Part shown: piece after piece, positions 11,780-25,262 of the stretch
Numbering within the stretch: the stretch's first letter is position 1
Layout of the letters: every line of letters starts with the position of its first letter
Source: Camarhynchus parvulus
Taxonomy: Eukaryota > Chordata > Aves > Passeriformes > Thraupidae
DNA length: 64,000 nucleotides
Direction of reading: 5' to 3'
Assembly (NCBI RefSeq): GCF_901933205.1
Contig: NC_044574.1
Coordinates: forward strand, 23,793,733 to 23,857,732
Made by a program: the position numbers and the translations under genes
Notes under the pieces: generated by a model
Databases searched by the model: none
Told to the model about the DNA's origin: nothing
The model's input: the letters and a program-made list of their open reading frames with translations, nothing else

Positions 11780-14700
11780 ACAATCTCAGCTTCAAAGCTA
11801 GCTAAAAGTCAATGAAGAATTTCTAGCTTCAACAACAGGTACTAAACATGTACTAACAGAAATCATACTTATTCTGCACACCAGGGCAACATATGCCAAA
11901 CTTTTTGGCCTGCATGCACTCAGTTGTAAAAAGGGATCATCTCATCTTCCTTACAAGCCTCTCTGTCATTCTGGTTTGCTGTGGGACAAAATTTAAAAAA
12001 ATATTACTGCCCCTTTTTTGCCCCAAAATTTAAAAAAAAATTACAGCACTTTTTTTTTACAGAACTTATGCAAGCCTTTGAAAGGTTTGGAATAGACCAT
12101 TGCATACATACTCAATAGAACAGGTTTGATAGCTACTTATAATAGTGTTTCTGCCTTAATTCTATCTCCATCACCTCAAATATAACAGTTGTTGGGGTTT
12201 GGGGGCTTTTGGGTTGGCTTTTTGTTTGGTTTGTTCATTTTTTTAACAAAACAGGGTCAAATAGTACTTGGAATTGTTTGTTGCTCAGAAGAACTGGTGG
12301 TTAACAGAAAAAAATCTTTGGTTAGCTTTTTCCTTTATTAATCATCATTGCTGGTGAGCTGACTCACTATCTAGGCTTGATCTCTTAAGGAAGTAAAAAT
12401 ATTTTATCAGTTGTTTTTTCACTTAACACTACAGTTCTAGTGCTATGCAGTATTTTCTCAATTCACTACCTCTGATAGGGAGCCCTATTAATGGTGCCAT
12501 CACCTGATGAAAAGAATGAGATTAATTTTCCAATAATCTTAAAAAACATGGTCATTTTTCCATTTTACTGTCTTAAAAACTCCTATGAGCCTAAAGTCTC
12601 TTATCTAATACATTTACTTCTACTGGTTTTAATTTTTTTAAACCAGCTTGAGGCCTCTGACAGAAGAGATACGGCAGTTTCTCCTGAGAAAATAATAATT
12701 CATTATTCTAGAAGCAACAGGAAAAATGTTTTCCAGGCAAGAGAAATTGGGAAGATAGAAAGATCCAGAGAACCACTACTCAAATAAAAATCTCAAAGAA
12801 TGGCTGTCACATGACAAGAAATTTGGTACTCCCATGTCAGAGAAGCAGGTCCTGTATCCTGCATTTGCTTCCTGCATGGACCAATGAGTTCCCACTGTTC
12901 TCAATATGACTCAAACTGCAGAACAGCATTAACTACACCTTTACCAAAAGTTCTACCAATTTTCCTTTACCATCCCATTGGCTTCAAGAGTTTATTCCTC
13001 TAAGCTGAGCCATATTCTACCCTGAAACATGCAAGCATAGTCTTAATTTATTTGAAAAAATCTTTTCCAACAATTGCAGACAAATCATCAGATCCAAACA
13101 ACCACGTGCCCTAAGACTGCAATCAGCAATTTTACTTTAAAAAAAAAAAAGGCATTTTTCAGTAACAACTCCTGCTCATATATGATGACACCTCCAAGAG
13201 CTACAATGCATGCTCACAAGTCTGATGTGGCATTTACTCATAAAATAAAAAAATAAGAATCCAATACTGATCAGGAAGCTTTTCCAAAAGGCAACCACTT
13301 TAAAAGAGGTTTATTTAACAGAAGAGCAACAGTAATACTGTGGAACAATTATTACCTACATTGCTTTGCCCAAAATATGTTCATTTATGTTCTTTCCAAG
13401 GTCTCCACTCCTAAGGTTTTAAGACCTAGATTTTTATTAACAAGTGTTGTGTTTCTGTTTATTTTTAAAATAAGCTTATTTACAAAACACATGAGAAGCA
13501 TCTATGTCTGTATTAAATCAACAAGGTTTTAAATTAATTTTCTCCTGAATTGAAAGGAAATTTTCCTACAGGACATCTCACACACTTAATTAAGCAGCTA
13601 AATGGTTATATTTATGCATCATGTCAATACTAGAAAGTCAAACCACAGAAATTTAGATTTCACTTCAATATTTACTGAGTCTTCAGTAAAAGAGCCTGTA
13701 CATTGCTAAACCACTTTCATTAAAAGACAGGAATGCCATCTCAGAGCAGACCTGATTTAAGCAGCTGTCACCAGATGCTCCAAAAAGAAGCAACAAAATT
13801 CTCTAATAATTCCTAGCTAATAATATTGCTTTGCTTTACTTCACTTAGATCCCTATAATTTCTGGCTACTAATTAAAACCTCCTGTCATCTCTTTGTTTT
13901 ATGTAAGGCCTCAATTCCAGAGAATTACACTGAATTTTTTCCAATTTATGCAAAACCATCCATGTCAGTAAGAAACCAAGGGGAGTCAAATATAACCGCA
14001 GTGAGAGGAATCTCATCTCTCAACACTGTGTGCCCAAATTGATTTTAAGACAGAATAAGAAGCAGGGCTTTTTCCCCAAAGACTGCCCTGGATGTGCACT
14101 GCAGTGCTTTGTCCTACCATTTCAAGAATGCCAGCTATGTTTAGCATTTTGCTTGGAGGTACTGCAGGAATGTAGGGTCAGCAGTGGCCACAGGTGGTCA
14201 AATTTACTCAAAACAGTTAAGTTAATCAGTACAGCAAAAAAATGTAACCTCCTGAAGAGAGACAGCAGGACTGGATAGCTTCCAAAATGAGCACTGACAA
14301 AGACTACAAGCTGGCTTGGACAGGACAGTTCTGGGGCTCTCTATGTATCGATCCTCTCTGGCTAAACTGTGACAAAAGATGTGAAGTATTATGAAATCAA
14401 AAAGAAGGTGCTCTACAACAAGAAGCACAGCATATAATAGAAAAAATTGAACTGAAATGCTGATAAAGGTCTTGAGGAGTCCTCCAGTAAATCAAAGGAA
14501 ATTTAGTGACCGAACCTAGATTGAAGTCTGTGCCACAACTGAAAAATGAAATTCCAAACTCTTTGTGTTCAAAATTAATTTTCCTCACAGGTCACTTCCA
14601 AATAGAACTTGCTACTGTTCAAGCGCAGAATTACAGCTCTAGAAAACCAAATCACTGACCAGTCAGACATGGCTGAACACAGACAGCTGAAATGGGACCA

Positions 14701-14935
14701 CCTGAAAGTCAAAAACATGAAAATTCTCCATCAGACCCTTCAAAACCTAAATGGTGCCAGAAGTGGCTAGAAAACAGTATGTCAAGTAAGCATCCACAAT
14801 CTCTGCTGAAGTCACACATGGCAAGAACAATGACTCCCATTTTATAACTCCAGTTTACCCACCTGGGAAGCTGCTTATTCTCAGAGCTACTGAGGGAGAA
14901 TGAGGAGCTTCAAGACTTCCTGTCAGAGATAAGAA

Positions 14936-14976
14936 TGTGTATATGTGTATATACATATGTATAAGTATGTATGTGA
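14936..14976. repeat. TG/TA microsatellite
   Basis: Interrupted gtgtat/atac/tatg dinucleotide-type repeat. Confidence 0.75.
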
Positions 14977-17825
14977 ATGGACACAGGCACACACTCTACC
15001 TGCCTGCAAAACCAGCTAACTCAATTTAAAATTAACTTATTCCCATAGTTAAAAGCAACAGTGAAATTTAGCATTAAAATTAAGCTCAGTATAAATTTGA
15101 AATATGCAAAAACAAGAGCTGGAAGAGTCTTTTAATTTCATGCAGGCAGAACTTAAATAAGAACACAGTCCTGGACTAAACAAGGTAAACTCCATGGATG
15201 AACAGGTAGTGCTCACAAGCAATCATTTTATGTACATTCAGCTGCAGAAAGTAGAAGTCAGAGCTGCTGTTCCACAGCCAGCAGAGTGATGGTAACTGTA
15301 CAGTTTTACATCTACACTGATGTAAGCCAACTGTCCTTTTCAGCAGCACTTGGCCTCTAACTGCCTCCACCTCCTCATCCCAGAGACATGATCACAAAGA
15401 TGCATCTCTGAGGGATTACTTTTCAGCTGGGTCCTCAAATTAATCAGATTGGATAGGGGGCCAGAAAAAATGCCAGTGATGAGGAGATGGCATGTTGTAA
15501 TAGCTTGAAGAAGATGGACTGACACCCTTAAACAGTTGTTGTTAACAGCTTTTAAAACATTCATTTTGGAGCAGTCCAAAGTGATGTGAAACCATGCCCA
15601 TAATCTTTCACCATGCCTTTAAATTTTGTTGAAAGATGTCACATCTGGCACATGTGACAGGCCAGGAGCACTGCCAGCACTAATGGCTTGAATGACACAC
15701 GTAACCAGTGTGCTTAACCCTTCCCTGTTCACTCTGTTTTTTCAGTACTGTTTAAAAATAGAAGGACGAAAAAAAAATAAAAAAATTAATTTAATTGGGG
15801 TAACATCAGAAGCTTACAGAAATCCACACATCCTGATCTAATTTCAGCACAGCCAAATAGATCATCCTCATTGTCTGAAGGAGGATGAATAGCTGGCCCA
15901 GGGACAGACCTGCTCCTTGTGACCTGGGAAACAAAGGGAAGGTGATCCCAGCATCAGGAACACAAAAGCCCCCTCCAAAGATCTAGAAGTTTCTGGCATT
16001 TGCTGCCCACAGTAGCAAGCATTTTAAAATAAATACCTTATGTCAGAAACATCAGCCAGGCTGGGCAACACCCAGGAGTACTGGGAGCTTCAGCAGACAC
16101 AGGAGACGGAGTACAACAAGCAGCCACCAGGTCTCACTTGGAGAAACATCACCCAAGTCCCCATACACTGGATACCTGGTCACAGAAGCATTTACCTGAC
16201 AGAGATGAGAGTGCTCCTGCAAACTGAACAGTTTATGCAACAGTTGTAATACTATTAGAGTAGAAACAAAGACAAAGCTTGAGAAAGCATCAATATTATA
16301 GTTCAAGGGCAGCTGGAGTTAATAAAATGTAACAGAAACCAGACTGTTCTGCCACAAAGGTACTTTCAGTCACAATAATTTAGGCATAACCTTAAATCAA
16401 TGAAGAATGCTTTGGTGTAACTGAGGGGAAAACTTTGTTCATAGCAGTAATTAGCAGACAAAAACTGTTCCAAATGAAATCAGTGGAGCTAAAATTGTGT
16501 ACCCTGTATTCATAATTAAGATCAGTGGGTTTTTTGCATTCCTTTTCCATTACATATCCATTCAGCCAGGAATTCATGAAGACTTTAGACAAATCAATGT
16601 ACAAATAATTTCTTAAAATAATTTTCCATATAATATGCCAAGACAGATATCTGTTTAAAAACCTGATTTGAGAGGATGCCTTAAAATTCTCAGTGTGTCC
16701 ATGCCAGTCATCACCTGCCATCTGATCTGCTGGCATATTTATTACCAATCATCTTTCCAACTTATCCTGTTTCTGTCTGTACTTTCAACAAGCAGCTTGT
16801 GAACTATCTTAAAGATAGTCTGCTAAAAGAAACAAAAAAGTCAAACCTATTTCTACTTACCAAAAAAAAAAAAAAATCCATAATCACTACAGCACAGGCA
16901 TGCTGCTGTATGTTTGAACTCTAACAAAGAGGATTAAAAAAAACCAAAAACAGTTATTGCTATTCAGCAAATATTCCTATAACATGGGTTTTGCTGCTCA
17001 TCTTTTTGCAAGATTGCTGTACTTAAGCAGCAGAGAATACTTTTAAAAGCTCACCATACTCAATGAAACACTACTCCAGAAGACAAAGTCCTAATTAGGG
17101 ATACCAGTATTCAAAACTCACACTGCAGCAGACTGGCAGCAGACCATTAGATTACTACATCCCTCTTTGTTGGTCATCTCACAGGCACATGAGGAATTAT
17201 GCTTCAATTTAACACAATCCTGACGTGGCTGGTACAGCCAGCAAAAACACAGCCTCCAAACGGAAGAGAATGGAGTAGCTAAGCTATGGCAGACCCAGGT
17301 ATCTGACTACAGTGCTGTGGTAACTGTGCCAATTGTGTGAATCCTGACAACCAGGAAAGAGATTGTGCTTTCTGCAAGCTAAATAAAGATTTCTATTATG
17401 ATGGCTTAAATAAAACAGACCCCAAGGGAGGAAATAAATGTTACCCAAGTCATCTGGCATGTTTACTCTCCTCAGGTGCAGCGGACAGTGACCCTCCCAG
17501 ACCGGAGACAGCATTTCCTTGCCAGGGTCATGTCCACTTCCCCCCTTGGTAAAGAACACTTTTAAATAATTTTAATTCTGCCACTGGCCTAGTTTCAGCA
17601 TATGTTCTGATGTCTTATTTGTAATTACTTATGCTTCTCAAAAATGGAGAGGCTATCAGATAATAAAACATTACCTCAAACCATCTCCTCTTTTCACTGA
17701 TTCTGAGACAGATCCATGCTGACATTAAAATGAACAAAAAGACTTCTGAAGGGATAAGTTTTAAAGAAAATTACAATCCCCTTTTCCCTCAAATTAGTAT
17801 ATTTTGTTCCAAAGCCAGGTCTCTA

Positions 17826-18972
17826 TGGGGGGATTGACATTGACTGGATGCCAGGTGCACACCAAAGCTATTCTATCACTGACCTCCTTAATAGCACAGG
17901 GGAGAGAAAGCTCCAGGATCAAGATATGGACAGGGAGAGATCCCTCACCAATTAACCATCATGGACAAAATATTCTTCACTTGGAGAAATTAATGTAATT
18001 TATTGCCAATCAAATCAGAACAGGGAAATAAATCAAACTGAGAAAATAAAATCAAATCACCAAACACCTTGCCCAATCCCTCCCTTCTTCCCAGGCTTAA
18101 CTTTCCTCTCATTTTCTCTACCTCCTTCCCACAGTGATGCCAAGGGACTGGGAATGTGGGCTGAAGTCAGGTCACCACACATTGTCTCTGCTGCTCCTTC
18201 TTTCTCAAAGAACTCCTCACATTCTTCCCCTGCCCCAGCACAGGGTCCCACACACAGGAGACAGCACCCCACAAACTTCTCCAGCCTGAGTCCTTCCAAG
18301 GGCTGCAGGTCTTCATGGACTGCATGGGTCCCTGTCCCCAGGGCACAGTCCTTCAGGCACAGGCTGCTCCATCACCAGGTCACAAGTCCTGTCAGCAAAC
18401 CTGCTCCAGAGTGGGCTCCTCTCTCCACAGCACCACAGCTCCTGCCAGGAGCTTGCTCCAACATGGGTCTCCATGAGGTCACAGCCTCCTTCCTCCTTCA
18501 GCCATCTACATACTCCAGCATAGGGTCTTCCCTGGCTGCAGGTGGATCTCTGCTCCACCATGGCCTCCATGGGCTGCAATGGCACAGCTGCCTCCCCACA
18601 GCTGCAAGAGGAATCGCTGCTCCAGCCCCTGGAACACCTCCCACCCCCTTCTGCACTGACCTCGGCGCGTCTGCAGAGCTGTTACACACATTCTCCCTAC
18701 TGGTAACATGGTTACCACATTAATGGTAACATATTCTCACTCCTATCTTCTGCCTGCTACTGGTGTTGCAGAGTTTTTTACACCCGTATCTGCTATCCCA
18801 AAGGTGCCACCATCACCACCGACGGCCTCAGCCTTGGCCTGGGGTGGGTCCCTCTTGGAGCTGGCTGGCATTGGCTCTGACAGGCACGATGGAAGCTCCT
18901 GGCAGCTTCCACAGATGCCACCCACCCCTGTAGCCCTCCACTACCAAAACCTTGCCATGTGTACCCAACACA
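17826..18972 (-). mobile_element. Solo LTR, endogenous retrovirus of ERVL type
   Basis: Read on the minus strand, this block matches my recollection of avian ERVL-family LTRs from end to end. It opens TGTGTTGGGTACACATGGCA, continues through a long GC-rich region with repeated phrases such as 'ggagcag' and 'cctgcagcc', and ends in AT-rich sequence with an AATAAA (17999-18004) and a tail rich in pyrimidines. The length of about 1.15 kb fits that LTR class. No gag, pol or env remnant lies on either side, so it is a solo LTR left by recombination between two LTRs. I found no clean 5-bp target duplication, so the ends are approximate. A 15-bp palindrome (18702-18716) interrupts it. Confidence 0.75.
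17999..18004 (-). promoter_or_regulatory. AATAAA signal within the ERVL LTR
   Basis: Reverse complement of tttatt, in the sequence ggcAATAAAttac. It sits near the 3' end of the LTR, where the retroviral polyadenylation signal is expected. Confidence 0.5.
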
Positions 18973-20192
18973 GGCACACAGAGGCCCAAGGTGCTGCCAG
19001 CACCCCCAGCAGCCCAGGCTGTGGCCAGTAACCACATTTGCCTTCTCCTGCCCTTTCTGAACTCCAGTGCCATCCAACAAGTGAGAAGGCAAACCACACT
19101 TATGCTGCAGATAGTCTAGCCAACTATTTTAAAACTTCATTCTTCAACAAAGGGCATCTGCCTGCAAATACAAATACACAGCATAGCAGTCTGCTCTTTC
19201 CAAACATATGCTGCATTTTCTCCAGCTGAGAGGAAAGGGTTGGTTTTAAATAGCAACTGAAAATTCTGCTTAGCATTTTTTTCATTCTAAAAGCACAACA
19301 ATTGCTTTGCAATTAACATCAATTTTATGATGCACAAAACAAGACAAATGGAATAACTCAAGCCAATTTGCTCAAAGGTTGTCTTTGCCTGACAAAGATA
19401 CAAAATAACAAACATTTAAAACACTGTACTGCCTTTACATGTTTAGAACAAATTAACTTCCTTTAAAAAATAACTGTTTAAAACACTTATCTTCCAATTT
19501 GTCTATTACTCCAGCAAAGCGTGTTCTAAATATTACTGAGCAAATAACATCTAGAAACTGTATCCAAAGAAATCTCTCACACACACACCGTTTCACTGCA
19601 GACATTCCCTATGACACACCGAGCAGCTTATTCACCACTACATAGATACAATAGGACCCTGTCCACAGTAAAGGTGGCAATCAAGTTTTATTTAAAAAGA
19701 AAAAGCAGTGGTGATTACTGGAGGAAATGAAACATAAGAACAGTTATTGCAGTTGGGAAAAACTAGATACTTTAGAGGTTTTGAACAAGTGATTTTATTT
19801 CACCTGATAGTGAAAAGACTAGATCCTTCTTTTGCACTTAAAACCTGCTTCTCAACCCTCTGTTTCCTGTTCAGAGATGTGCTTTTAGCAAGGATTATGT
19901 TGCCTTTATTTGCATAACAAGAGAGAACATCAGAAATGACAACAAACCTCAGACTCCTTAGGCTGAATAATCACCCACATTCAAGTACAGTAAAAGCAAA
20001 CACTTGCAACCATACAGATGTATTAATTCAGATGCAACTTCTATAATATGAGCATCTGTATTTATTTTTTTACCTATCAGTTGAACCAGCATCATTAACA
20101 AGATTTCTTTAAAATAAGCAATTGAAAAATCATAGCTGAGGCTAAACACAGAGTAACAGCACAGAGATCTAGGATTTTACTTTACTACTTAC

Positions 20193-20311
20193 AGGGAGAG
20201 GGGCTTTGTACAAATTGCTTAAGCTCGTAGTAGGATGGTTTACAAACTGACTTAAAATCACAACCACAACATGTAGTACCTGCGGCTTCTTGACAGGTGT
20301 CTTAGAACAAC
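20193..20311 (-). CDS. Candidate internal coding exon, unknown gene
   Basis: The minus strand reads attctctcttccag|GTTGTTC and ends CTCTCCCT|GTAAGTAG, so both splice sites are strong. Of three frames only one is open: two bases, then 39 codons, ending ...SQFVNHPTTSLSNLYKAPLP in phase 0. The middle of the exon is hydrophobic (a run of valines). It contains CpGs (gccgcag, acgagc), which are scarce in the surrounding sequence. No family is recognised. An open frame of this length is not by itself significant, so splice-site quality and CpG retention are the only support. Confidence 0.25.
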
Positions 20312-23300
20312 CTGGAAGAGAGAATCTGTAACACCCTCTACAAGTGTATTAATAACTTGTTTTGATCCATGGAGACCCTCAGTTGAGGTATAACCTGTGC
20401 ACAAAACACAGAGCTGGAGAAATCTCTTCATGATTTCCAAACCAGAGAATCATAGCAAGATCCAAAGAAGAAACAAACCAGTAAAGGAGACACGAAAATA
20501 CACAAAGAAAACCAAAGTGACCTATTACTCACAAATAAAACTATCTCAACAGTCAGAGAAGACTCAAGACTAACCATTCTTAGGCCACAGCACTGCAAGA
20601 TAAGACAGAACTCCAAGAATTCAGCCAAACCTTCCCACACTACGCAGGCAAATTGAGTGAAGAACCTACTGTCACCTCCTGCTGCAATTTAGCATCTTCT
20701 AATATTCTTAACTCCTAATTTCCAAAACAGTAGAGGTTTGCTGAAAGCCTGCAAAACATATCCAGATCCACTGACAAAAGATAACATGCAAGCACACACT
20801 ATTAGCAGTAATCCTTAGCTACACTGTTATTTTGTGCTCTTATGGTTTCCTTCATTTCAGGCCCTTTACAACAAAACAAGCAAAAAGCACCTATATAAAG
20901 ATTGCTTGTTTTACATGATAAACAAAGCAGCAATTTATCCTAGGTAATAAAAAACCAAATCTATTGTATAACTTCAACATTCCAAGGGATAAGAATAAGC
21001 AAGTAATAAATACCTCCATTTGAGTGAAGCCCAAAGTTAACATTAGGATAAATCTTAACTCACAGAAACCCCAAAGGTCTATAAATGCCCCTGACCTCAA
21101 TGCATTTCTTCTAAAGCAATCCTTTTAGTTGCTCTCTTTGGTGGAATGCAGCTGTGAACAACAATAAATCTGAGGCTGAACATTTTACAAAATACAAGGT
21201 AACATATATATCTGAGTCAGTGACTGGACCATGAAAGGGTCAGAGATAGTCTTTCACATAACTGCTACACCAGGTCACTCATGCTCAACACAGCAATCCA
21301 AAGGAGCAACTTCCCTCAGCAAGATGCCTCAAAACTGGGCAGGTTTAATCTTCACTCATTTTACTACACTGGTTTGAGTTGTGAGCAAACATGCAGCAAC
21401 CTAAGTCAACTTCTTGGTTTGGATGAAGAAACAAAAAAGAGCAGCTCAAGACTGATCAATTGTTAATGTGTCATGAATCACTTTCCCCTTAGCAGCTGCA
21501 GGAGAACTTGCTTGGTGTCCTACAGGAATAACCCAGTCCTTACATGACAACACCTACAATTACTAAATAACAATCAACAGGCTTGTTGATAGTTAAACAA
21601 CTATCTACTTGCACAGGCCTTTCAAAAGCATCTAACACTGATACTGAGTTCTGTGAAAGGATAAATCTTTCATGGAGAAAGCAAAAGACCTGAGCTCATG
21701 CACATCTTGTTCTCTCTGGAGATGCTGCTGCTGCAGTATCCCACTGCCAGGCCCAGCTATCAGACATCTGTCGGTGTGTGACTGATTTAACCCCCATACC
21801 ACCTGCAGCAGTCTTCCACAGCACAGGAGCTTTATACTGTTGATGCTTATTTTGGGGAAGTATTAGAAGCATTTATTCCTCAAGGTCCATTCATGCTTTG
21901 CAGCATTTTCTTTTCTGACAGATGTCTGATGTCTGCAAAACTCAAGGCCAAACTAGTGTCAAAGGTCCTTAAGCTGACAGTGGCACATAATGAACAAGGA
22001 AATTGCACCATGTAATCACAACAGGATAATTATTATATGTGTACTTTGTCAGAGGAACACAAACAGGGTGAGTAAAATAGGCTCAGTAACCACTTTGCTG
22101 CTGGAGGTTCTGTTAGAGGCAAGAGGCAATTTCTCACAGCACTGTCTCTTGAGAGCATGCTGCAGGGATCAGCTGCTTCCCCACCACCCCTGAAAGGAAA
22201 CCCAGAGGACTGAGACCTCTGGGAATTCACACCCACAACACAGGCATAAAACAAGCAATATCTGACTGAGGCACAGATCACAAACATCAGCAATGGTGAT
22301 AGGGACAGCAAGATATAAAGGATTCAAGAGTAGAAAGCTGCATTTTTACCTTCTAGGAAGCTGAAGGGAGATGAATACCCACTACTGTGTTTCATGTCTG
22401 TCTTCAATTTGGGTAATTCCTGCTAGCAAGATGGATCTCTTCCCTATTGCAATAAACTCTTGATGCTTCTGAAAAAATACAACCCAAGGCATCCAAAAAT
22501 CCAACATCACTGTGAAACAACAGAACTACACAAGTTTTGCCCCTCTGCAACAAACAGGTCCTTCTTCCCTTTCATTAGAAATGCTTTAGTTTAGATTTCC
22601 AGACTGCTTCTGTTCAGCAGGGCTCCCACTCATTGGTGGACTGAGCCCACCCTGAGCACCCCAGACCACAGGAAGCTCAGGACAACTTTTTCTGTGACAC
22701 CTCCTGATCTTCCTGTGCCTGCTCTGGCACCCTTTCAAGCAGCCTCCACAGGGAGTAGGATGAATCCAGGCACTGTATTTAATTCACACTTTCTGTTATA
22801 TCAAATCAAGCCATGGCACTGGCTGAAACAAGAGGGCAGGGCCACATCACACAACATGTGGGGGAAAAAATCCCACAAAACAAAGAATAAGGATTGCCTC
22901 TTCCAGCAGTAACTCACTGGCTCAACTGTAATATTAATTTTCACTTCATTTTTATTTTCATTTTACTCAGATCCATGTGGCCACAAAGGATGCTCTTCTG
23001 TTTATAAGAACTCTTCTCCCACTGTACCCAAACAGCTGAAGCTCTTTTTCAGAAGTGCTCCAAACTGAATGGATTACATACAGCTGCAAGGCTGCAAAGC
23101 TGGGTGATTTCACTTTACACTCCAAGTTGTGGCAATTAAAAAATAAACAAATACAGAAAAAAGCAGCATTGTTTCTCTGAACGCTGCATAACTCCACCTC
23201 CCCATTCAACACCCTGCTAAGGCACATCCTGTGTACTTGGACATGGCTTGTGAGTACTGCCCAGTACCACACTGACCTTCCCTGCCAGAAGCTGGGGACT

Positions 23301-23776
23301 TAAAATTTTCCCTTATTTTTCAACCTTCAGTCTAGCAATTCTGTGCTGTTCTATGAATCTCTGTTCCTTTGAAAAAGGGGAACACAGCAGAGATAATAGC
23401 TACAAGTTGTCAAATACCATATATAAACCAGAAATAGAAAAACATACTATTGGTTTGCAGCTGAAATAGTTTCCAACACAATTAAGTGTATTTCAAGCTA
23501 CATATTATATTTGTGCACTAAATTATAATTACTTGGCTAACTTAGGTACAACACAACTCTAGCGTTGTATATAAATTCAACTTTTCCTTATCATATTAGT
23601 GAGAAGTCCCTTCAATTTTGATGAGTTAGTACAGGAAAGGAAATGCAATGACATATTAGCACAAATCTAAGGAAAGAATTGCTTAGCTAAAATTCCACCA
23701 TTTACTGTTTTTGCAAGCACCTAAAAACACAGCCAAGAGTCACAAGAATTGCTGAATATGGCTTTTAGAAAGTGGG

Positions 23777-23801
23777 ACACACACAAACACACACACACAA
23801 A
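23777..23801. repeat. (CA)n microsatellite
   Basis: Interrupted acacacac run, about 25 bases. Confidence 0.8.
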
Positions 23802-25172
23802 GAGCAAAATTGCAGATCCATCAAAAAAAATCACTTTGAGTTCAGGTCAGCTTCTTATCACAAAGGTTTCGTAAAATTACTACTGAAATAACTGTTTCTT
23901 TTTTGGCAGGACATCAAAAAAAAAAAAGACTTGAAACATCAAAAAAAACCCTATTAAATAATAAATATGTCGCCCAGATACTTTTGACCTCAAAAGGAAA
24001 TGGTCTCAGCCATGGTAACTTATGCCTGCATTGCTCCTCCTCACTTTCAGAGGTACATTCAGGCACCAGTCTTCCATAGGAAGTGATGCGATTTCCCTAT
24101 GGAGGCACTCCAAGCTAGGCACATTGCTCAGACTGGAGCGGCACAAAGGCAAAGCACCTTCTATGGTCATTTCTGCAGCATGCAGAGCACAGAGCTGAAG
24201 GACAGCCACGCACAAGCACCAATGGCACCAAATAATGGCAGTCACTGAGGAAGAAGAGCAGACCTCCAAACCCTGCTCTCAGGGAGCCTCATCCATTCAT
24301 TACAACACTATCCATGTGTTCTGGACAAATGCCATAAAACCAGGCACTGCAAAAGCCTCAGCACACACCCAGACAGAACTGCCAACCACCTCATCAAGCC
24401 ACAGCTGCTGGGGCCAGGTGTGAGGCAGGAGTGGTGAGAAAGGAGGGAAACAAAGAAAAATTCAAGAAATCAACACTAACTTCCCCAATCAAAATTACTG
24501 CCTAGTTTTCTCCAAACCTGCACCAGGACTTTACCTATTGGACTACCAACACCCAGAGAAGTGATGCACAGAACGATCCAGTCCAGAATGCAATGTAGGC
24601 ATGAGAACTTTATTTGAGTTAATTACAAAAGACCAGTAGATCTAACTTAATGACTTGCAAGAGCACAGCATCTCAACTGTACAGCTACATTGCTGAGGGA
24701 GCTGTTGGGAGCTGTTGGGAAGCCCTACCAGCTCTGATCTGCCCACAGACCCTCCAGTTTGCACATGCATCACATAGTGCAGATTTTGGTTACACTCAGC
24801 TGTGTACTGATATAAGGCCATAACTCAGTGACCTGGCTCTGGAAATCTGTAAATTTCCATTTTGCTTTTCCAAGTCTGTCTTTTACTTACCAGGAAAAAA
24901 AATCCTCTGCTTTATAAAAATGCATAGCATTTTTATTCCTGTTCCAAGCCAAAACCAACACCAGATGGAAACTCATTTAAAATTCTTACATCTTTCTGCA
25001 AGGAGACTACTACTACCAGCTAAGCAGCCCCAGGAAAAAAAAAGTAAATTAAAAAAAAACCAAACAGCAATGGACCATGAAAGAGATTTACATTATATAA
25101 GATGAGTGAATACAGAAGAAAACTGATCAACCAGAGTGACTTCTTCAAAAATAATAATGTCTTATTACTTAC

Positions 25173-25262
25173 TTTGAAAACAACGAAAAGTCCTGAAAAT
25201 ACCATCCGGTCCCATCAGATACAAAAAGCATAATACGTGTTCCTAAGGATAGTGCAGGACGC
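25173..25262 (-). CDS. Candidate internal exon in a CpG-containing patch
   Basis: The minus strand has an acceptor-like ctacttcag|GCGTCC and a consensus donor TTTTCAAA|GTAAGTAA, 90 nt apart. One frame is open: one base, then RPALSLGTRIMLFVSDGTGW and onward to the donor. A second frame carries an in-frame stop early and then stays open. Five CpGs fall within about 110 bp here, against very few in the neighbouring kilobases. This could be an exon or another conserved or unmethylated element. A shorter acceptor inside the block (gtattttcag) would give a 20-nt exon instead. Confidence 0.22.

Larger units (their letters stand above)
4401..17825. other. Unique non-coding DNA with simple repeats
   Basis: About 13 kb without a recognisable mobile element. 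It holds the hairpin at 5009-5058, a purine run at 5669-5705, AAAC repeats at 8447-8473, a small palindrome at 11756-11779, a local duplication at 11986-12060 and a TG/TA microsatellite at 14936-14976. The longest AT-rich open frame of the window (7913-8650, plus) lies here and is treated as a finding. A GC-richer patch at 8840-9020 has no recognised identity. Confidence 0.5.

Noticed and set aside
12186..12225. G-rich stretch (ggggtttgggggcttttggg) as a G-quadruplex
   Set aside because: Only three runs of three or more G's are clearly present, so an ordinary four-run quadruplex is not supported.
14875..14901. 27-nt minus-strand micro-exon between ctccctcag and CCCAG|GTGGGT
   Set aside because: Good sites, but too short to judge, and the frame compatible with the neighbouring candidate begins with a TAG stop.
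18154..19031. Several open frames of 90-189 codons on both strands
   Set aside because: They lie mostly in the non-coding ERVL-type LTR, whose GC-rich body produces chance frames.
24540..24610. Minus-strand segment with a donor CCAATAG|GTAAAG and an open frame
   Set aside because: No convincing acceptor; the only AG upstream follows an A-rich, pyrimidine-poor stretch.
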